Assembly: GCA_902588925.1 (NCBI GenBank)
Contig: CACIRB010000003.1
Span: 1-64,000 of the forward strand
Origin: an uncultured Pelagibacteraceae bacterium
GTDB lineage: Bacteria; Pseudomonadota; Alphaproteobacteria; Pelagibacterales; Pelagibacteraceae
Reading direction: 5' to 3'
DNA length: 64,000 nt
Shown one piece after another: positions 1-8,498 of the stretch. The translations under genes and the position numbers were made by a program. The notes below the pieces were generated by a model. The model had not been told where the DNA came from and ran no database searches. It worked only from the letters and a program-made list of their open reading frames with translations. Position 1 is the first letter of the stretch. Every line of letters starts with the position of its first letter.

Positions 1-1275
1 TATTCCAATCATCAAATAAATATCAAAATTATTAAATGACATTACGTAAATTCCAGTAACAGAGAAAAATAAAATTAAAGGAATTAAGTAATTTTTAGGA
101 ACAGCAAGAATTCTAGCGATATAAGGTATAAGTGGTAAATTTAAAATAAGAAGAATTACCATTCCAATATACATAGACATAATTATTGACCAAAAAATCT
201 CTGGGTTAGTCATATAAAGTCTAGGACCAGGCTGAACACCAAAACCTAAAAGAGCACCTAGCATTACAGCTGTAGTTCCGCTACCAGGAATTCCTAAAGT
301 AAGCATTGGTACAAAAGAACCAGAGCAAGCAGCATTGTTTGCAGTTTCTGGTGCAGATAAACCATTAACACTACCTTTGCCAAATTTTTCTTTTTCTTTA
401 TCACTAACTACGTTTCGTTCCATTCCATAAGCTAAAAACGATGCAATTGTTGCTCCAGCACCAGGTAATACACCAATTAAAAAACCGATTACTGATGATC
501 TTGGAATTGTTTTGTACATTTTAGTTCGTTCTTCTTTGTTAATCTTAATTGAACCTAACTCAGTTAATGAAACTTGTTTGGCAGCACTAGTTGGATCATT
601 TCTCTTTAAAATAATAGATAAAGCTTCACTCATCGCAAAAGTTGCCATAACAACTAGTACAAAGCTAATCCCGTCAGTTAAATTCATATTGTTAAATGTA
701 TATCTTGTAATGTCAGACAAACTATCTTGGCCAACTGAAGCTAACATTAAGCCTAGAACAACCATCATCATTGCTTTTAGAAATTGTCCTTTAGATGAAA
801 AAGCAGCAATGGCAGTTAAACCTAAAATCATCAAAGCAAAATAATCAGGTGATCTAAAAGATAAACTTACTTTAGATAAGCTTGGTGCCATGAATAACAA
901 ATAAATTGCAGATAACGTTCCTCCTGCAAATGAACTCCATGCTGCAATAGCTAAAGCTTTTCCAGCCTTACCCTGCTGTGCCATTGGATAGCCGTCAAAT
1001 GAAGTTGCAACTGTACCTGGAACACCGGGGGCGTTTAATAATATTGAAGAAGTTGAACCACCAAATACTGCTCCATAATAAACTCCAGCCATTAAAATTA
1101 ATCCAGTTGCAGGTTCAAAACCATATGTAATAGGTATCATTAAAGCTATTGCGGTCATTGGACCAAGACCAGGAAGCATTCCAATAATTGTTCCAAAAAA
1201 ACAACCAACCATAACCATTAGTATATTTTGGAATGTAAGTGCTGTAGTTAATCCAATTAGTATTCCTTCAATCAT
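1..1275 (-). CDS. tctA: Tripartite tricarboxylate transporter large permease TctA (partial, runs off window start)
   Basis: Translating the minus strand from the ATG at 1275 gives an uninterrupted hydrophobic protein of 425 codons that is still open at base 1. It begins MIEGILIGLTTALTFQNILM and contains the TctA hallmark glycine-rich stretches GMLPGLGPMTAIALMIP near residue 40, LNAPGVPGT near 85, and a second copy, GVLPGAGATIASF, near 265. Typical TctA proteins are about 500 residues, so roughly the last 75 are missing. The provided ORF track does not list it because it lacks a stop in the window. The start overlaps the tctB stop (ATGA), so the two are translationally coupled. It forms the main membrane channel of a sodium- or proton-driven uptake system for carboxylates, working with TctB and TctC. 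The substrate is unknown. Confidence 0.93.
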   Translation of the reverse strand, partial: MIEGILIGLTTALTFQNILMVMVGCFFGTIIGMLPGLGPMTAIALMIPITYGFEPATGLILMAGVYYGAVFGGSTSSILLNAPGVPGTVATSFDGYPMAQQGKAGKALAIAAWSSFAGGTLSAIYLLFMAPSLSKVSLSFRSPDYFALMILGLTAIAAFSSKGQFLKAMMMVVLGLMLASVGQDSLSDITRYTFNNMNLTDGISFVLVVMATFAMSEALSIILKRNDPTSAAKQVSLTELGSIKINKEERTKMYKTIPRSSVIGFLIGVLPGAGATIASFLAYGMERNVVSDKEKEKFGKGSVNGLSAPETANNAACSGSFVPMLTLGIPGSGTTAVMLGALLGFGVQPGPRLYMTNPEIFWSIIMSMYIGMVILLILNLPLIPYIARILAVPKNYLIPLILFFSVTGIYVMSFNNFDIYLMIGI

Positions 1276-1742
1276 CCCATTACTCCAATTAATTGTAAAA
1301 ATGGATCTCTTAAATAAATATCAAGAATACCATGTAATAAATACATAAAGGCAGCAACAAATGGAAAGGATAACAAAAACATTAAAACCCATCTTCGTTC
1401 TCCTAAAAAATAATATGAAGCAAATAAAAATAATGAAGTGCTTAAAAAATAACCAACTTTTAAAATTGTAGCTCCGTAAATAATTGCAATTAATATAAGT
1501 ATACCTGTTTTTTTATACTCTAAATTTTTATGATCTACTTTAATTGTATTTGGGTCTGGTAAAATAAGTTTTAATCCAGAAAAAAATAATCCTGTATAAC
1601 CTAAATAAATTGGAAATGTTCTAGCATTAAATGGAGCATTTTCATCAAATGTGAAAACTTGAATTTGATAAGCTAAATATAAATAGAATGCAGAAAAAAT
1701 AAAGAAGAGCAGTGATATAATTTTTGTAGTATTTATATTCAC
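1272..1742 (-). CDS. tctB: Tripartite tricarboxylate transporter small permease TctB
   Basis: This 156-residue protein has four predicted membrane segments, the usual size and topology of TctB. The N-terminal helix IISLLFFIFSAFYLYLAYQ is followed by a short loop with TFPIYLGYTGLFFSGLKL, which resembles the conserved FP...G motif of the family. The start is a GTG at 1742 with no strong Shine-Dalgarno sequence. It lies 28 bases after tctC and overlaps tctA by four bases, the standard C-B-A order. TctB is the small membrane subunit that accompanies TctA; its exact role in transport is not well defined. Confidence 0.88.
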   Translation of the reverse strand: MNINTTKIISLLFFIFSAFYLYLAYQIQVFTFDENAPFNARTFPIYLGYTGLFFSGLKLILPDPNTIKVDHKNLEYKKTGILILIAIIYGATILKVGYFLSTSLFLFASYYFLGERRWVLMFLLSFPFVAAFMYLLHGILDIYLRDPFLQLIGVMG

Positions 1743-1770
1743 TGCTCTAATTTTAATGTCTAACCAAAGG

Positions 1771-2751
1771 TTAAATTACTCCTAGTTTTTTCATAAGAGC
1801 TGTCATTTCTTCAGTTTGTTTTTCTAAGAATTCAACAAACTTACCTTCTGGGTTATAAATATTAACCCAAGCGTTTCTTGCTCTTACCGCTTCCCACTCT
1901 GGTGTTTTTTGAACATCTCCAAGCTTTTTAGCAAGAGCTGATCTTTCAGATTCACTCATACCTGGAGGGCCAAAGAAACCTCTCCAGTTAACGAATTGCA
2001 CATCATAACCTTGCTCTTTAAGAGTTGGTGCATCTGGTGCATCAGAAACTCTTGAAGGAGCAGTAATACCAATGATTGTTACTTGGTCTCTTGCACCCAT
2101 CAATTCACCTAAACCAGTTGAAATGATTTGAGTTTCTCCAGATAAAAGTCCAGCTAACGCTTTTCCACCAGCATCATATGGAATGTATTGAACAGCATTT
2201 GGATCTGCACCTGCAGCCTGGAATGCTAAAGCACCAATTAAATGGTCCATACTTCCTCTTACTGATCCACCAGCCATTTTAACTGAGCTTGGATCTTTTT
2301 TATATGCCTCAACTACATCTTTAAAGTTTTTGTAAGGTGAATTTTTTGCAACTGCGATAGCACCGTAGTCACCAATTACACCTGCAATCGGCACAACATC
2401 TTTATAAGATAAAGTTCCACTACCTTTTACATAACCTTCGTGCCTAGTAATTGATCTTAGTACCAATGGTGTAGATTGAACTAAAATTGTGTTGGCAGGT
2501 TTAGTATTAATCATATAAGCAAGCGCTTTACCACCACCACCACCTGACATATTTTCAAATGATGCACTTTTTAACAAACCAGCTTTTGTTAAAGCCTCTC
2601 CAGTACCTCTAGCAGTTCCATCCCAACCACCACCAGCACCACCACCGATTACAAAGTGCAATTTTTCATGCGCTACTGAGCTAGTAGTTGTTGCTGAGAA
2701 TAATAGGATTGCTGAAAATAATACTGAAACTATTTTTTTTAAGTTTTTCAT
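1771..2751 (-). CDS. tctC: Tripartite tricarboxylate transporter substrate-binding protein TctC
   Basis: This 326-residue secreted protein starts with a signal peptide (MKNLKKIVSVLFSAILLFSA, cleavage probably after SSVAHA-like residues near 27). The mature part opens with KLHFVIGGGAGGGWDGTARG, matching the Bug/TctC phosphate-loop-like start that contacts the carboxylate ligand. The IPYDAGGKALAGLLSGE motif near 190-210 is also typical of the family. Bug proteins bind carboxylates such as citrate, tartrate or aromatic acids, and the ligand cannot be read from sequence. It is the first gene of the tctCBA operon, with a TTATTTATCCCTCTC (plus-strand) ribosome-site region just upstream. A perfect 10-bp inverted repeat sits in the promoter region. 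Confidence 0.93.
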   Translation of the reverse strand: MKNLKKIVSVLFSAILLFSATTTSSVAHEKLHFVIGGGAGGGWDGTARGTGEALTKAGLLKSASFENMSGGGGGKALAYMINTKPANTILVQSTPLVLRSITRHEGYVKGSGTLSYKDVVPIAGVIGDYGAIAVAKNSPYKNFKDVVEAYKKDPSSVKMAGGSVRGSMDHLIGALAFQAAGADPNAVQYIPYDAGGKALAGLLSGETQIISTGLGELMGARDQVTIIGITAPSRVSDAPDAPTLKEQGYDVQFVNWRGFFGPPGMSESERSALAKKLGDVQKTPEWEAVRARNAWVNIYNPEGKFVEFLEKQTEEMTALMKKLGVI

Positions 2752-2782
2752 TATTTATCCCTCTCTAATTTAAAAATGGTAG

Positions 2783-2820
2783 TTAATTATAGTCTTGGTC
2801 TTTATGCAACCTATAATTAA
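2783..2820. promoter_or_regulatory. Perfect 10-bp inverted repeat between tctC and the AbrB-like gene
   Basis: TTAATTATAG at 2783-2792 and its exact complement CTATAATTAA at 2811-2820 are separated by 18 bases. The element lies 32-69 bases upstream of the tctC start inside a 214-base divergent intergenic region. Its place and spacing fit a regulator operator or an untranslated-leader hairpin. The sequence is A+T-rich in a very A+T-rich genome, so chance is a real alternative. The rest of the intergenic region is T- and A-tract sequence without further clear structure. Confidence 0.4.
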
Positions 2821-2965
2821 GTAACACAACTTTTAATTGAAAATGTTTTTTTATAAAATTTATCAAAAAAAACTAATAGTTTTATTTTTTAACAAATTGA
2901 ATTTTCACTTTTTTTACTAAAATATTTTTTCTTATCTTTTATATAGTTGATGGTAGAAGCTTTAA

Positions 2966-4042
2966 ATGATTAAAAATCAAATCAGATTTTATCTTGAAAA
3001 TGCAAAACAAATTTTTTCAATTAAATTTATTTCTGTTCTAATAATTTCTATTCCTAGTGCAATTGTTGCTTATTACTTCAATATTCCTTTAGCTTGGTTT
3101 TTAGGTCCAATGATTATCACATCAATTGCTGCTTTATCAGGACTTAAAATAATTATGCCTAAAATTGTATTAAGCTTTATTCTAATAATTCTAGGTTTGC
3201 ATATTGGAAATTACATAGATCAAAATCTATTTAACCAAATGATAAATTGGATTTGGACATCTCTAATTATGCTAATTTATATAATTATTTGTATTTTAGT
3301 TGTTGCTAAGTACCTTCAAAAATTTGCAAATTATGAGGAAAAAGCCTCTATATTTTCTGCTGCTCCAGGTGCTCTAGGCCCATTAATGATTTTAGCAGAA
3401 AATGAAAAAACTGATCTATCTCAAGTTGCGACTTCCCATCTAATTAGATTAATCATTATAATAACTGTAATTCCACTTATTATAGTAAATAATACTGGAA
3501 ATGATGTTTTATTAAATGATGAATTTAATTACTTGGCTCAAAATCATTTAAATTTAATTTTACTCATTATTGGATCTTTATTTTTTATTTTTGTTTTTGA
3601 GAAAATTAGAATTCCTGCGGCCTTACTCTCAGGAACACTATTTGCGAGTGGCTTGTTACAGATTACAGATTTAGCCACTTATAGATTACCAAATGAAACA
3701 GTAAATTTTTGTCTATTAATTCTTGGTTCCTCTGTTGGATGTAGATTTGCAGAAAAAACAGTAAAAGAGATTGCGAATAATTCTCTTCACAGTATTGTAG
3801 CAACAACTATCTTGGTAATATTAGGATTAATTACAGCTTACGTTGCAACTTTTTTTGTTGATACAAATATTTTAACTTTAATATTATCTTTTAGTCCTGG
3901 TGGAATTTATGAAGTAGCGGTTATAGCAATTGCTTTTGATCTAGATCCAGATTTTGTTGCTTTCCATCATATTATCAGATTACTTTTTATTCTTTTTACA
4001 GTTCCTATATTTTTAAGATTTCTAGAAAATGTTAAGAGATAA
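2966..4042 (+). CDS. AbrB-family (COG3180) integral membrane protein
   Basis: This 358-residue protein has about ten hydrophobic helices. It shows the internal duplication of the AbrB membrane family: an LGPMI block (WFLGPMIITSIAALSG) near residue 47, a similar LSGTLFASGLLQITDL block near 220, and paired GLHIGNYID and LGSSVGCRFAEK segments. SPGGIYEVAVIAIAFDLDPDFVAFHHIIRLL near the C-terminus is the best-conserved family stretch. Despite the E. coli AbrB name (regulator of aidB expression), these are probably transporters with unknown substrates. It is divergent from tctC and overlaps the next, convergent gene by 11 bases. Confidence 0.8.
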   Translation: MIKNQIRFYLENAKQIFSIKFISVLIISIPSAIVAYYFNIPLAWFLGPMIITSIAALSGLKIIMPKIVLSFILIILGLHIGNYIDQNLFNQMINWIWTSLIMLIYIIICILVVAKYLQKFANYEEKASIFSAAPGALGPLMILAENEKTDLSQVATSHLIRLIIIITVIPLIIVNNTGNDVLLNDEFNYLAQNHLNLILLIIGSLFFIFVFEKIRIPAALLSGTLFASGLLQITDLATYRLPNETVNFCLLILGSSVGCRFAEKTVKEIANNSLHSIVATTILVILGLITAYVATFFVDTNILTLILSFSPGGIYEVAVIAIAFDLDPDFVAFHHIIRLLFILFTVPIFLRFLENVKR

Positions 4043-4973
4043 TTTCAGAAACTTTTTCAAAAACTTTTTCTGCAGATAGTTTAGATAATTCAGGGGCTTG
4101 TATTGCTTTAAAATTTTCTCTTTCAATACTAACTTTAAACGGAGTTGTATGTGAGCCAAATAAAGTAATGCCTTTTGATCCTAAGTGCGCCGTTATATGA
4201 GCAGGTCCAGTATCATTTGCGATAACAAATGAACTATCTTTTATTAATCCAGATAATTGTGAAATATCTAAAGCTTTACCTTTATCTAAAACACATAAAG
4301 CATTTATATTTTTTGCATCTTCAATTTCATCTGGTCCAGGTGCAGTAACCACTTTAAATTTATTTTCAAATTTTTGATTAATCATAGTAATTAAATCATT
4401 ATAGTAAGGCCATTTCTTTGAAGTTAAATGGGGTGAGCAAAAAGGAAAAAGTATTATGTATTTATCTAGTTCATAACTTTTTTTTATTTCTGAAATATCA
4501 ACTGCACTCCATGAAAAATCTGGTTTCATTGTATGATTGGTATTAATTCCCGAAGATTTTAACTGGTGATCAAATCTTGAAAGAACAGAGTCTTTATCAA
4601 AATCTTTTTTAGTTGTTCCTTCTGGTAGAGTTGTTTCTGTTGAACACCAGATAGTTTTATCAGATTTAGGAAATAATATATTTTTGTAAAATGATGTTCT
4701 GCTAGAATTTTGAAGATCATAAACTTTTGAGAAATTATATTTTTTAATCTCTCTCATTAGTAAATATAAATAAATTAAGTTAATCTTTGATAATCTCTTG
4801 TCTAGAATAACATTTGAAATATGTGGGTTTTTTTTAAATAATTCGTAATAAGGTTTAGAGGTTAATAAGTAAATTTGATCTTCTTTATGATTTTCAGAAA
4901 TATCTTGAATTGCTCCGCATGCTTGAGCTATATCGCCTAAAGATCCATGTTTAATAATTAAAATATTAGACAT
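4032..4973 (-). CDS. Glycosyltransferase family 9 (heptosyltransferase-like)
   Basis: This 313-residue protein opens with NILIIKHGSLGDIAQACGAI, the GT9 N-terminal motif. Its C-terminal donor-site region contains VIANDTGPAHITAHLGSKGITLFGSH, which matches the heptosyltransferase D-(S/T)-GP-xH-x-A-(A/S) signature. GT9 enzymes add heptose or related sugars to the lipopolysaccharide core in the cytoplasm. The neighbouring DUF6165 gene, divergent with only a 32-base gap, is often found in LPS glycosylation loci, which supports an envelope-glycan role. Donor and acceptor are unknown. Confidence 0.87.
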   Translation of the reverse strand: MSNILIIKHGSLGDIAQACGAIQDISENHKEDQIYLLTSKPYYELFKKNPHISNVILDKRLSKINLIYLYLLMREIKKYNFSKVYDLQNSSRTSFYKNILFPKSDKTIWCSTETTLPEGTTKKDFDKDSVLSRFDHQLKSSGINTNHTMKPDFSWSAVDISEIKKSYELDKYIILFPFCSPHLTSKKWPYYNDLITMINQKFENKFKVVTAPGPDEIEDAKNINALCVLDKGKALDISQLSGLIKDSSFVIANDTGPAHITAHLGSKGITLFGSHTTPFKVSIERENFKAIQAPELSKLSAEKVFEKVSEIIS

Positions 4974-5005
4974 AATTCTAACAACTTAACATAGTATAAA
5001 GTTTT

Positions 5006-5395
5006 ATGAATAAAATTATAGTCGAGGTTTCTGTCGGAGAGCTTTTAGACAAGATTTCAATATTAGAAATTAAACAAGATAAAATTAAAGACTCAGAAAA
5101 ATTAAGTTTTATAAACAATGAACACTCTATTCTTAAAAGTCAATTTGAAAAAAATGTTAAGTCTGATGAGAAGCTTGAAAAATTGTTTCAAGACTTAAAA
5201 GATATAAATGCTAAACTTTGGGTTATTGAAGATGAAAAAAGAGATTGTGAAAAAAATAAAGATTTTGGAGAAAAATTCATAAAACTTTCTAGAGATGTTC
5301 ATTTTTTAAATGATGCTCGGGCAAAAATAAAATTAGAAGTTAATAACCATACTGGTTCAGCTATTAAAGAGATTAAAGAATATACTAGTTACTAA
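5006..5395 (+). CDS. DUF6165 family small protein
   Basis: This 129-residue soluble protein begins with MNKIIVEVSVGELLDKISIL, the distinctive start of DUF6165 proteins. The remainder is charged and helical (SILEIKQDKIKDSEKL, KSDEKLEKLFQDLKDINAKLW), suggesting a coiled coil. There is no signal peptide or membrane segment. Members of this family commonly sit beside heptosyltransferase or other LPS glycosyltransferase genes, as here, but no biochemical function is established as far as I know. It shares a very short divergent promoter region with the GT9 gene and overlaps the following convergent gene by 11 bases. Confidence 0.75.
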   Translation: MNKIIVEVSVGELLDKISILEIKQDKIKDSEKLSFINNEHSILKSQFEKNVKSDEKLEKLFQDLKDINAKLWVIEDEKRDCEKNKDFGEKFIKLSRDVHFLNDARAKIKLEVNNHTGSAIKEIKEYTSY

Positions 5396-6173
5396 AAACT
5401 TTCGGAAACCAATCCTCTCTCATCTGATCACCTGATTTTAAATTAATTCCATCAAATGGTGGCGATGTTGGACCACCTCTTTCAACAAAAGCAATATCAT
5501 CACCTATAAATCTCATTGAAAATGCTCTACGAGATTGAGAACTTTGATTTCCTGTGGAACCATGAACAGTTTTAAAATTAAATAAAACCGCATCACCTAA
5601 TTTTAAATCAGGAACTAATATATCTCTTTCAAATTCTTCTATTTTAGGAAGATTCATAAATGAGCTATCATCTTGATACCATGATTGATCATTTGACCAT
5701 TTGGTTGGTCTTAAAAGCTTTTGCCATTTGTGCGATCCTAAAATTAGTTTAAGATTATTTTCTTTATTCACTTCATCTAATGGTATCCAAAAACTGCCTG
5801 TATCATTTCCATCAACACAGTAATATGGCATATCTTGATGCCAGGGTGTTTCTTTGTTTGTTCCTGGATCTTTAACAAAAAGATGATCATGAAAAATTTG
5901 TATAGATTTTGAATTTGTAGCCTCAGCAACTATTTGGGCAGCAGGAGAATTGAACATACAATCTTTAAATTCATTTATTCTCTTCCAATTACAATAGTCT
6001 TCAAAAAACCTTCCCTCATTTTCACTCACATTTTCTCTTCCATGTTGACTTGGGTTGTCTAAAACTTTTTGAAAACCATTTCTTAATGGTTCAATCCAAT
6101 CTTTAAATGCATCTTTAATAATTATTGCACCATAATTTTGATAATCATTAATTTGTTTTTGAGATAGATACAT
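5385..6173 (-). CDS. Phytanoyl-CoA dioxygenase (PhyH) family Fe(II)/2-oxoglutarate oxygenase
   Basis: This 262-residue protein fits the PhyH fold. The iron ligands are visible as HQD in TPWHQDMPYYC (His112, Asp114) and His204 in KTVHGSTGN. Arg215 or Arg216 in SQSRRAFSMRF is the expected 2-oxoglutarate anchor. The N-terminal YQNYGAIIIKDAF segment is typical of the family. It would hydroxylate a small organic substrate using O2 and 2-oxoglutarate. It lies two bases downstream of the ABC permease gene in the same direction, so it may act on the imported compound, but that is inference. The substrate is unknown. Confidence 0.85.
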   Translation of the reverse strand: MYLSQKQINDYQNYGAIIIKDAFKDWIEPLRNGFQKVLDNPSQHGRENVSENEGRFFEDYCNWKRINEFKDCMFNSPAAQIVAEATNSKSIQIFHDHLFVKDPGTNKETPWHQDMPYYCVDGNDTGSFWIPLDEVNKENNLKLILGSHKWQKLLRPTKWSNDQSWYQDDSSFMNLPKIEEFERDILVPDLKLGDAVLFNFKTVHGSTGNQSSQSRRAFSMRFIGDDIAFVERGGPTSPPFDGINLKSGDQMREDWFPKVFSN

Positions 6174-6175
6174 TT

Positions 6176-6853
6176 TTATTGTTGGAAACTATACTTTTTT
6201 TCTAAATACTTAATCACGTTGTGAATGATAAAGGTCATAAACAAATATATACCACCAGCTACAATAAATACTTCGATAGGCTTAAATGTTGTTGATATGA
6301 TATATTTTGCTACACCAGTTAAGTCCATTAGTGTTACGGTACTTGCTAATGAAGTACCTTTCATCATTAAAATTATTTCATTTCCATATGCAGGGAGTGA
6401 TTGTCTAATCGCGATAGGTATTTGAATTTTATAGAATATAATTCTATTTGAAATACCTAGACTTTTTCCAGCCTCAATAATTCCAGGTTTTATAGTTTGA
6501 AATGCTGATCTTAATATCTCAGACGTATATGCGCCTGTATTTAATGTAAAAGCAATAATTGCACACCAATAAGGTTCTTTTAAAACAACCCATAAAACTG
6601 TAGATCTTAAATATTCAATTTGTCCTAATCCAAAGTAAATAATAAAAATTTGAACTAATAATGGGGTGCCTCTGAAAACATAAGAGTATCCATAAGCAAA
6701 TTTGTTAATAAATATATTTTTATTTAATCGTAAAATTGCAAAAAATAATCCTAGAAATAATCCAAAAAATATAGAAGCTGATAAAAGTTTTAAGGTAATA
6801 ACAGTTGCTCCTAAAAGTTTTGGGAAACTAGTGATCATTAAATCAAAATCCAT
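6176..6853 (-). CDS. Polar-amino-acid ABC transporter permease (HisM/GlnP type)
   Basis: This 225-residue protein has five hydrophobic helices and the conserved binding-protein-dependent permease features RGTPLLVQIFIIYFGL, AYTSEILRSAFQTIKPGIIEAGKSLGIS and the EAA loop. The ALTFNTGAYTSEI-like segment (here TLNTGAYTSEI) identifies the His/Glu/Arg permease subfamily. It starts exactly at the base where the second permease gene ends, forming the heterodimeric channel with it. No ATPase gene is present in this operon, so the ATP-binding subunit must be encoded elsewhere or shared. Confidence 0.93.
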   Translation of the reverse strand: MDFDLMITSFPKLLGATVITLKLLSASIFFGLFLGLFFAILRLNKNIFINKFAYGYSYVFRGTPLLVQIFIIYFGLGQIEYLRSTVLWVVLKEPYWCAIIAFTLNTGAYTSEILRSAFQTIKPGIIEAGKSLGISNRIIFYKIQIPIAIRQSLPAYGNEIILMMKGTSLASTVTLMDLTGVAKYIISTTFKPIEVFIVAGGIYLFMTFIIHNVIKYLEKKYSFQQ

Positions 6854-7545
6854 TAATAACCCCTGGTATATTTAACTTCTAATTTATTAATAAACTTCAT
6901 GCTTATGTAAGTAAGCAATAAATATAAAACTGCTGCAAAAGAATAAAAAAATAATGGATCTCTTGTGGATCCCGCAGCAATATAGGATTGTCTCATAATT
7001 TCGACCAAACCAGTTACTGATATTAAAGAAGTGTCCTTTAAAGTAATTTGCCAAACATTACTTAAATTTGGAATCGCTAGTCTTAACATTTGAGGAAGGA
7101 TTATTTTATAGAATTGAACAAACTTACTGATGCCTAAGACTTTTGCAGCTTCAAACTGACCTTTGTCAATTGATTGAATGGCTCCTCTAAAAACCTCTGT
7201 TGAATAAGCCCCTGAAATTATTCCAATAGCAACAGCACCAGTAATAAATGCGTTTATTTCTATATATTCGTAATAACCAAATATTGATGCAACATACATT
7301 ATTGCACCACTCCCACCAAAAAAAAATAAATATATGACTAATAGTTCCGGAACACCTCTAATTACTGTGGTATAAAAATTTCCAACAAAGTTAAGGGTTT
7401 TGTATTTTGAAAGTTTTAGTGGAGTAAAAATTAAAGCAAAAAGAAAACCAACTAACATTGCTGTAACAGATACAGCAACTGTCATTAAGGTTGCGTAAAA
7501 TAACTCGTCACCCCAACCTGTTTTTCCAAATGCAAGAAGTTCCAT
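6853..7545 (-). CDS. Polar-amino-acid ABC transporter permease (HisQ type)
   Basis: This 230-residue protein has five predicted membrane helices. The family motifs RGVPELLVIYLFFFGG and ISGAYSTEVFRGAIQSIDKGQFEAAKVLGIS are both present. The ATG follows directly after the base of a stable hairpin (7549-7580), leaving no room for a Shine-Dalgarno sequence, so translation may depend on hairpin opening or on leaderless-like initiation. It would pair with the HisM-type permease and take substrate from the upstream binding protein. Confidence 0.93.
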   Translation of the reverse strand: MELLAFGKTGWGDELFYATLMTVAVSVTAMLVGFLFALIFTPLKLSKYKTLNFVGNFYTTVIRGVPELLVIYLFFFGGSGAIMYVASIFGYYEYIEINAFITGAVAIGIISGAYSTEVFRGAIQSIDKGQFEAAKVLGISKFVQFYKIILPQMLRLAIPNLSNVWQITLKDTSLISVTGLVEIMRQSYIAAGSTRDPLFFYSFAAVLYLLLTYISMKFINKLEVKYTRGY

Positions 7546-7548
7546 ATA

Positions 7549-7580
7549 GATTGGCGACTATATATTATAGCCGCCAAATC
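7549..7580 (-). promoter_or_regulatory. Intercistronic hairpin between binding-protein and permease genes
   Basis: On the minus strand GATTTGGCGGCTATA pairs with TATAGTCGCCAATC around a three-base loop, with one bulged T and one G-T pair. It begins nine bases after the binding-protein stop and ends three bases before the permease ATG. No T-tract follows. It therefore looks like an mRNA-stabilising or translation-limiting structure rather than a terminator. Confidence 0.6.
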
Positions 7581-7589
7581 CAAAATTAA

Positions 7590-8441
7590 TTACATAGAAG
7601 CGTCAAAACCAAAGTGTTTAATGGCAAGTTCGCTAATAATTCCTTTTTTTCTAGCTTTGTTAATAGCTTTGTTGAAATCTTTTAAGATTTTAGCGTCTCT
7701 TTTTCCGATTTCGCTATCACTAGCTTGTCTAATTCCAACACCAACACCATTTCCAAATGCACCACCAGAAAAAGTTGGTCCTACTAATACAACTGGTTTA
7801 CCAGATTTATCAGCATAGTCTGTAAATGCTACAGCCGCAGCAAGTGCAACATCACATCTTCCAGAAGTTAAATCTAAATTAACCTCATCTTGAGTTTTGT
7901 AAGTTCTAACATTTACACTTCCAACGTCACCAGACTCTAAAAAGTTTTGGTGAATTGTACCTGTTTGAGTACATACAGTTTTTCCAGCTAAAGCACCTGT
8001 TAAAGTTTTTAAAGCTTTTTTAACATCAGACCCGCCTAAAGATAAATTAATACCTTCTGGTGTATCCATACCTTCTAAGCTTGAACCTTTCATTACAGCA
8101 AGAGATGCAACTTCATCAGCATATCCTTGTGAGAAAGTAATTGTTTTCTTTCTTTCATCAGTAATAGACATACCAGCCATAATTGCATCAAATTTTCTCA
8201 TTACTAATGCGGGTATCATTCCATCCCAATCTTGCTCAACAATTGTACATTCGTACTTCATAATTTTGCAAAGCTCTTGGGCTAGCTCAACCTCAAAACC
8301 AATTAAATTGCCAGAAGCATCTTTTGAATTCCATGGAGGATAAGCACCTTCAGTTCCAATTTTAATTTTCTCAGCAGAAACATTTCCGATGATTAAAAAA
8401 GAAGCTAGAACTGTTAAAATAGTTTTTTTGAATATATTCAT
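7590..8441 (-). CDS. Polar-amino-acid ABC transporter periplasmic binding protein
   Basis: This 283-residue protein has a signal peptide (MNIFKKTILTVLASFLIIGN, cleavage after VSA) and a mature start KIKIGTEGAYPPWNSKDASG, the SBP_bac_3 lysine/arginine/ornithine-binding motif. The following GFEVELAQELCKIMKYEC and MIPALVMRKFDAIMAGMSIT blocks confirm the family. Cationic amino acids are the commonest ligands of close relatives. The operon lies just downstream of the polyamine/MTA cluster (57-base gap), which makes a polyamine or basic amino acid attractive, but the sequence alone does not decide it. Confidence 0.92.
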   Translation of the reverse strand: MNIFKKTILTVLASFLIIGNVSAEKIKIGTEGAYPPWNSKDASGNLIGFEVELAQELCKIMKYECTIVEQDWDGMIPALVMRKFDAIMAGMSITDERKKTITFSQGYADEVASLAVMKGSSLEGMDTPEGINLSLGGSDVKKALKTLTGALAGKTVCTQTGTIHQNFLESGDVGSVNVRTYKTQDEVNLDLTSGRCDVALAAAVAFTDYADKSGKPVVLVGPTFSGGAFGNGVGVGIRQASDSEIGKRDAKILKDFNKAINKARKKGIISELAIKHFGFDASM

Positions 8442-8498
8442 ATTTTCTCCTTTAATTGGAATAATTATTTCACAATTTTTAGAAATAAAAAAGAAAAA

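Noticed and set aside
512-844. 110-residue plus-strand ORF near the window start
   Set aside because: It is a shadow of tctA, which is open on the minus strand through this region with clear TctA motifs.
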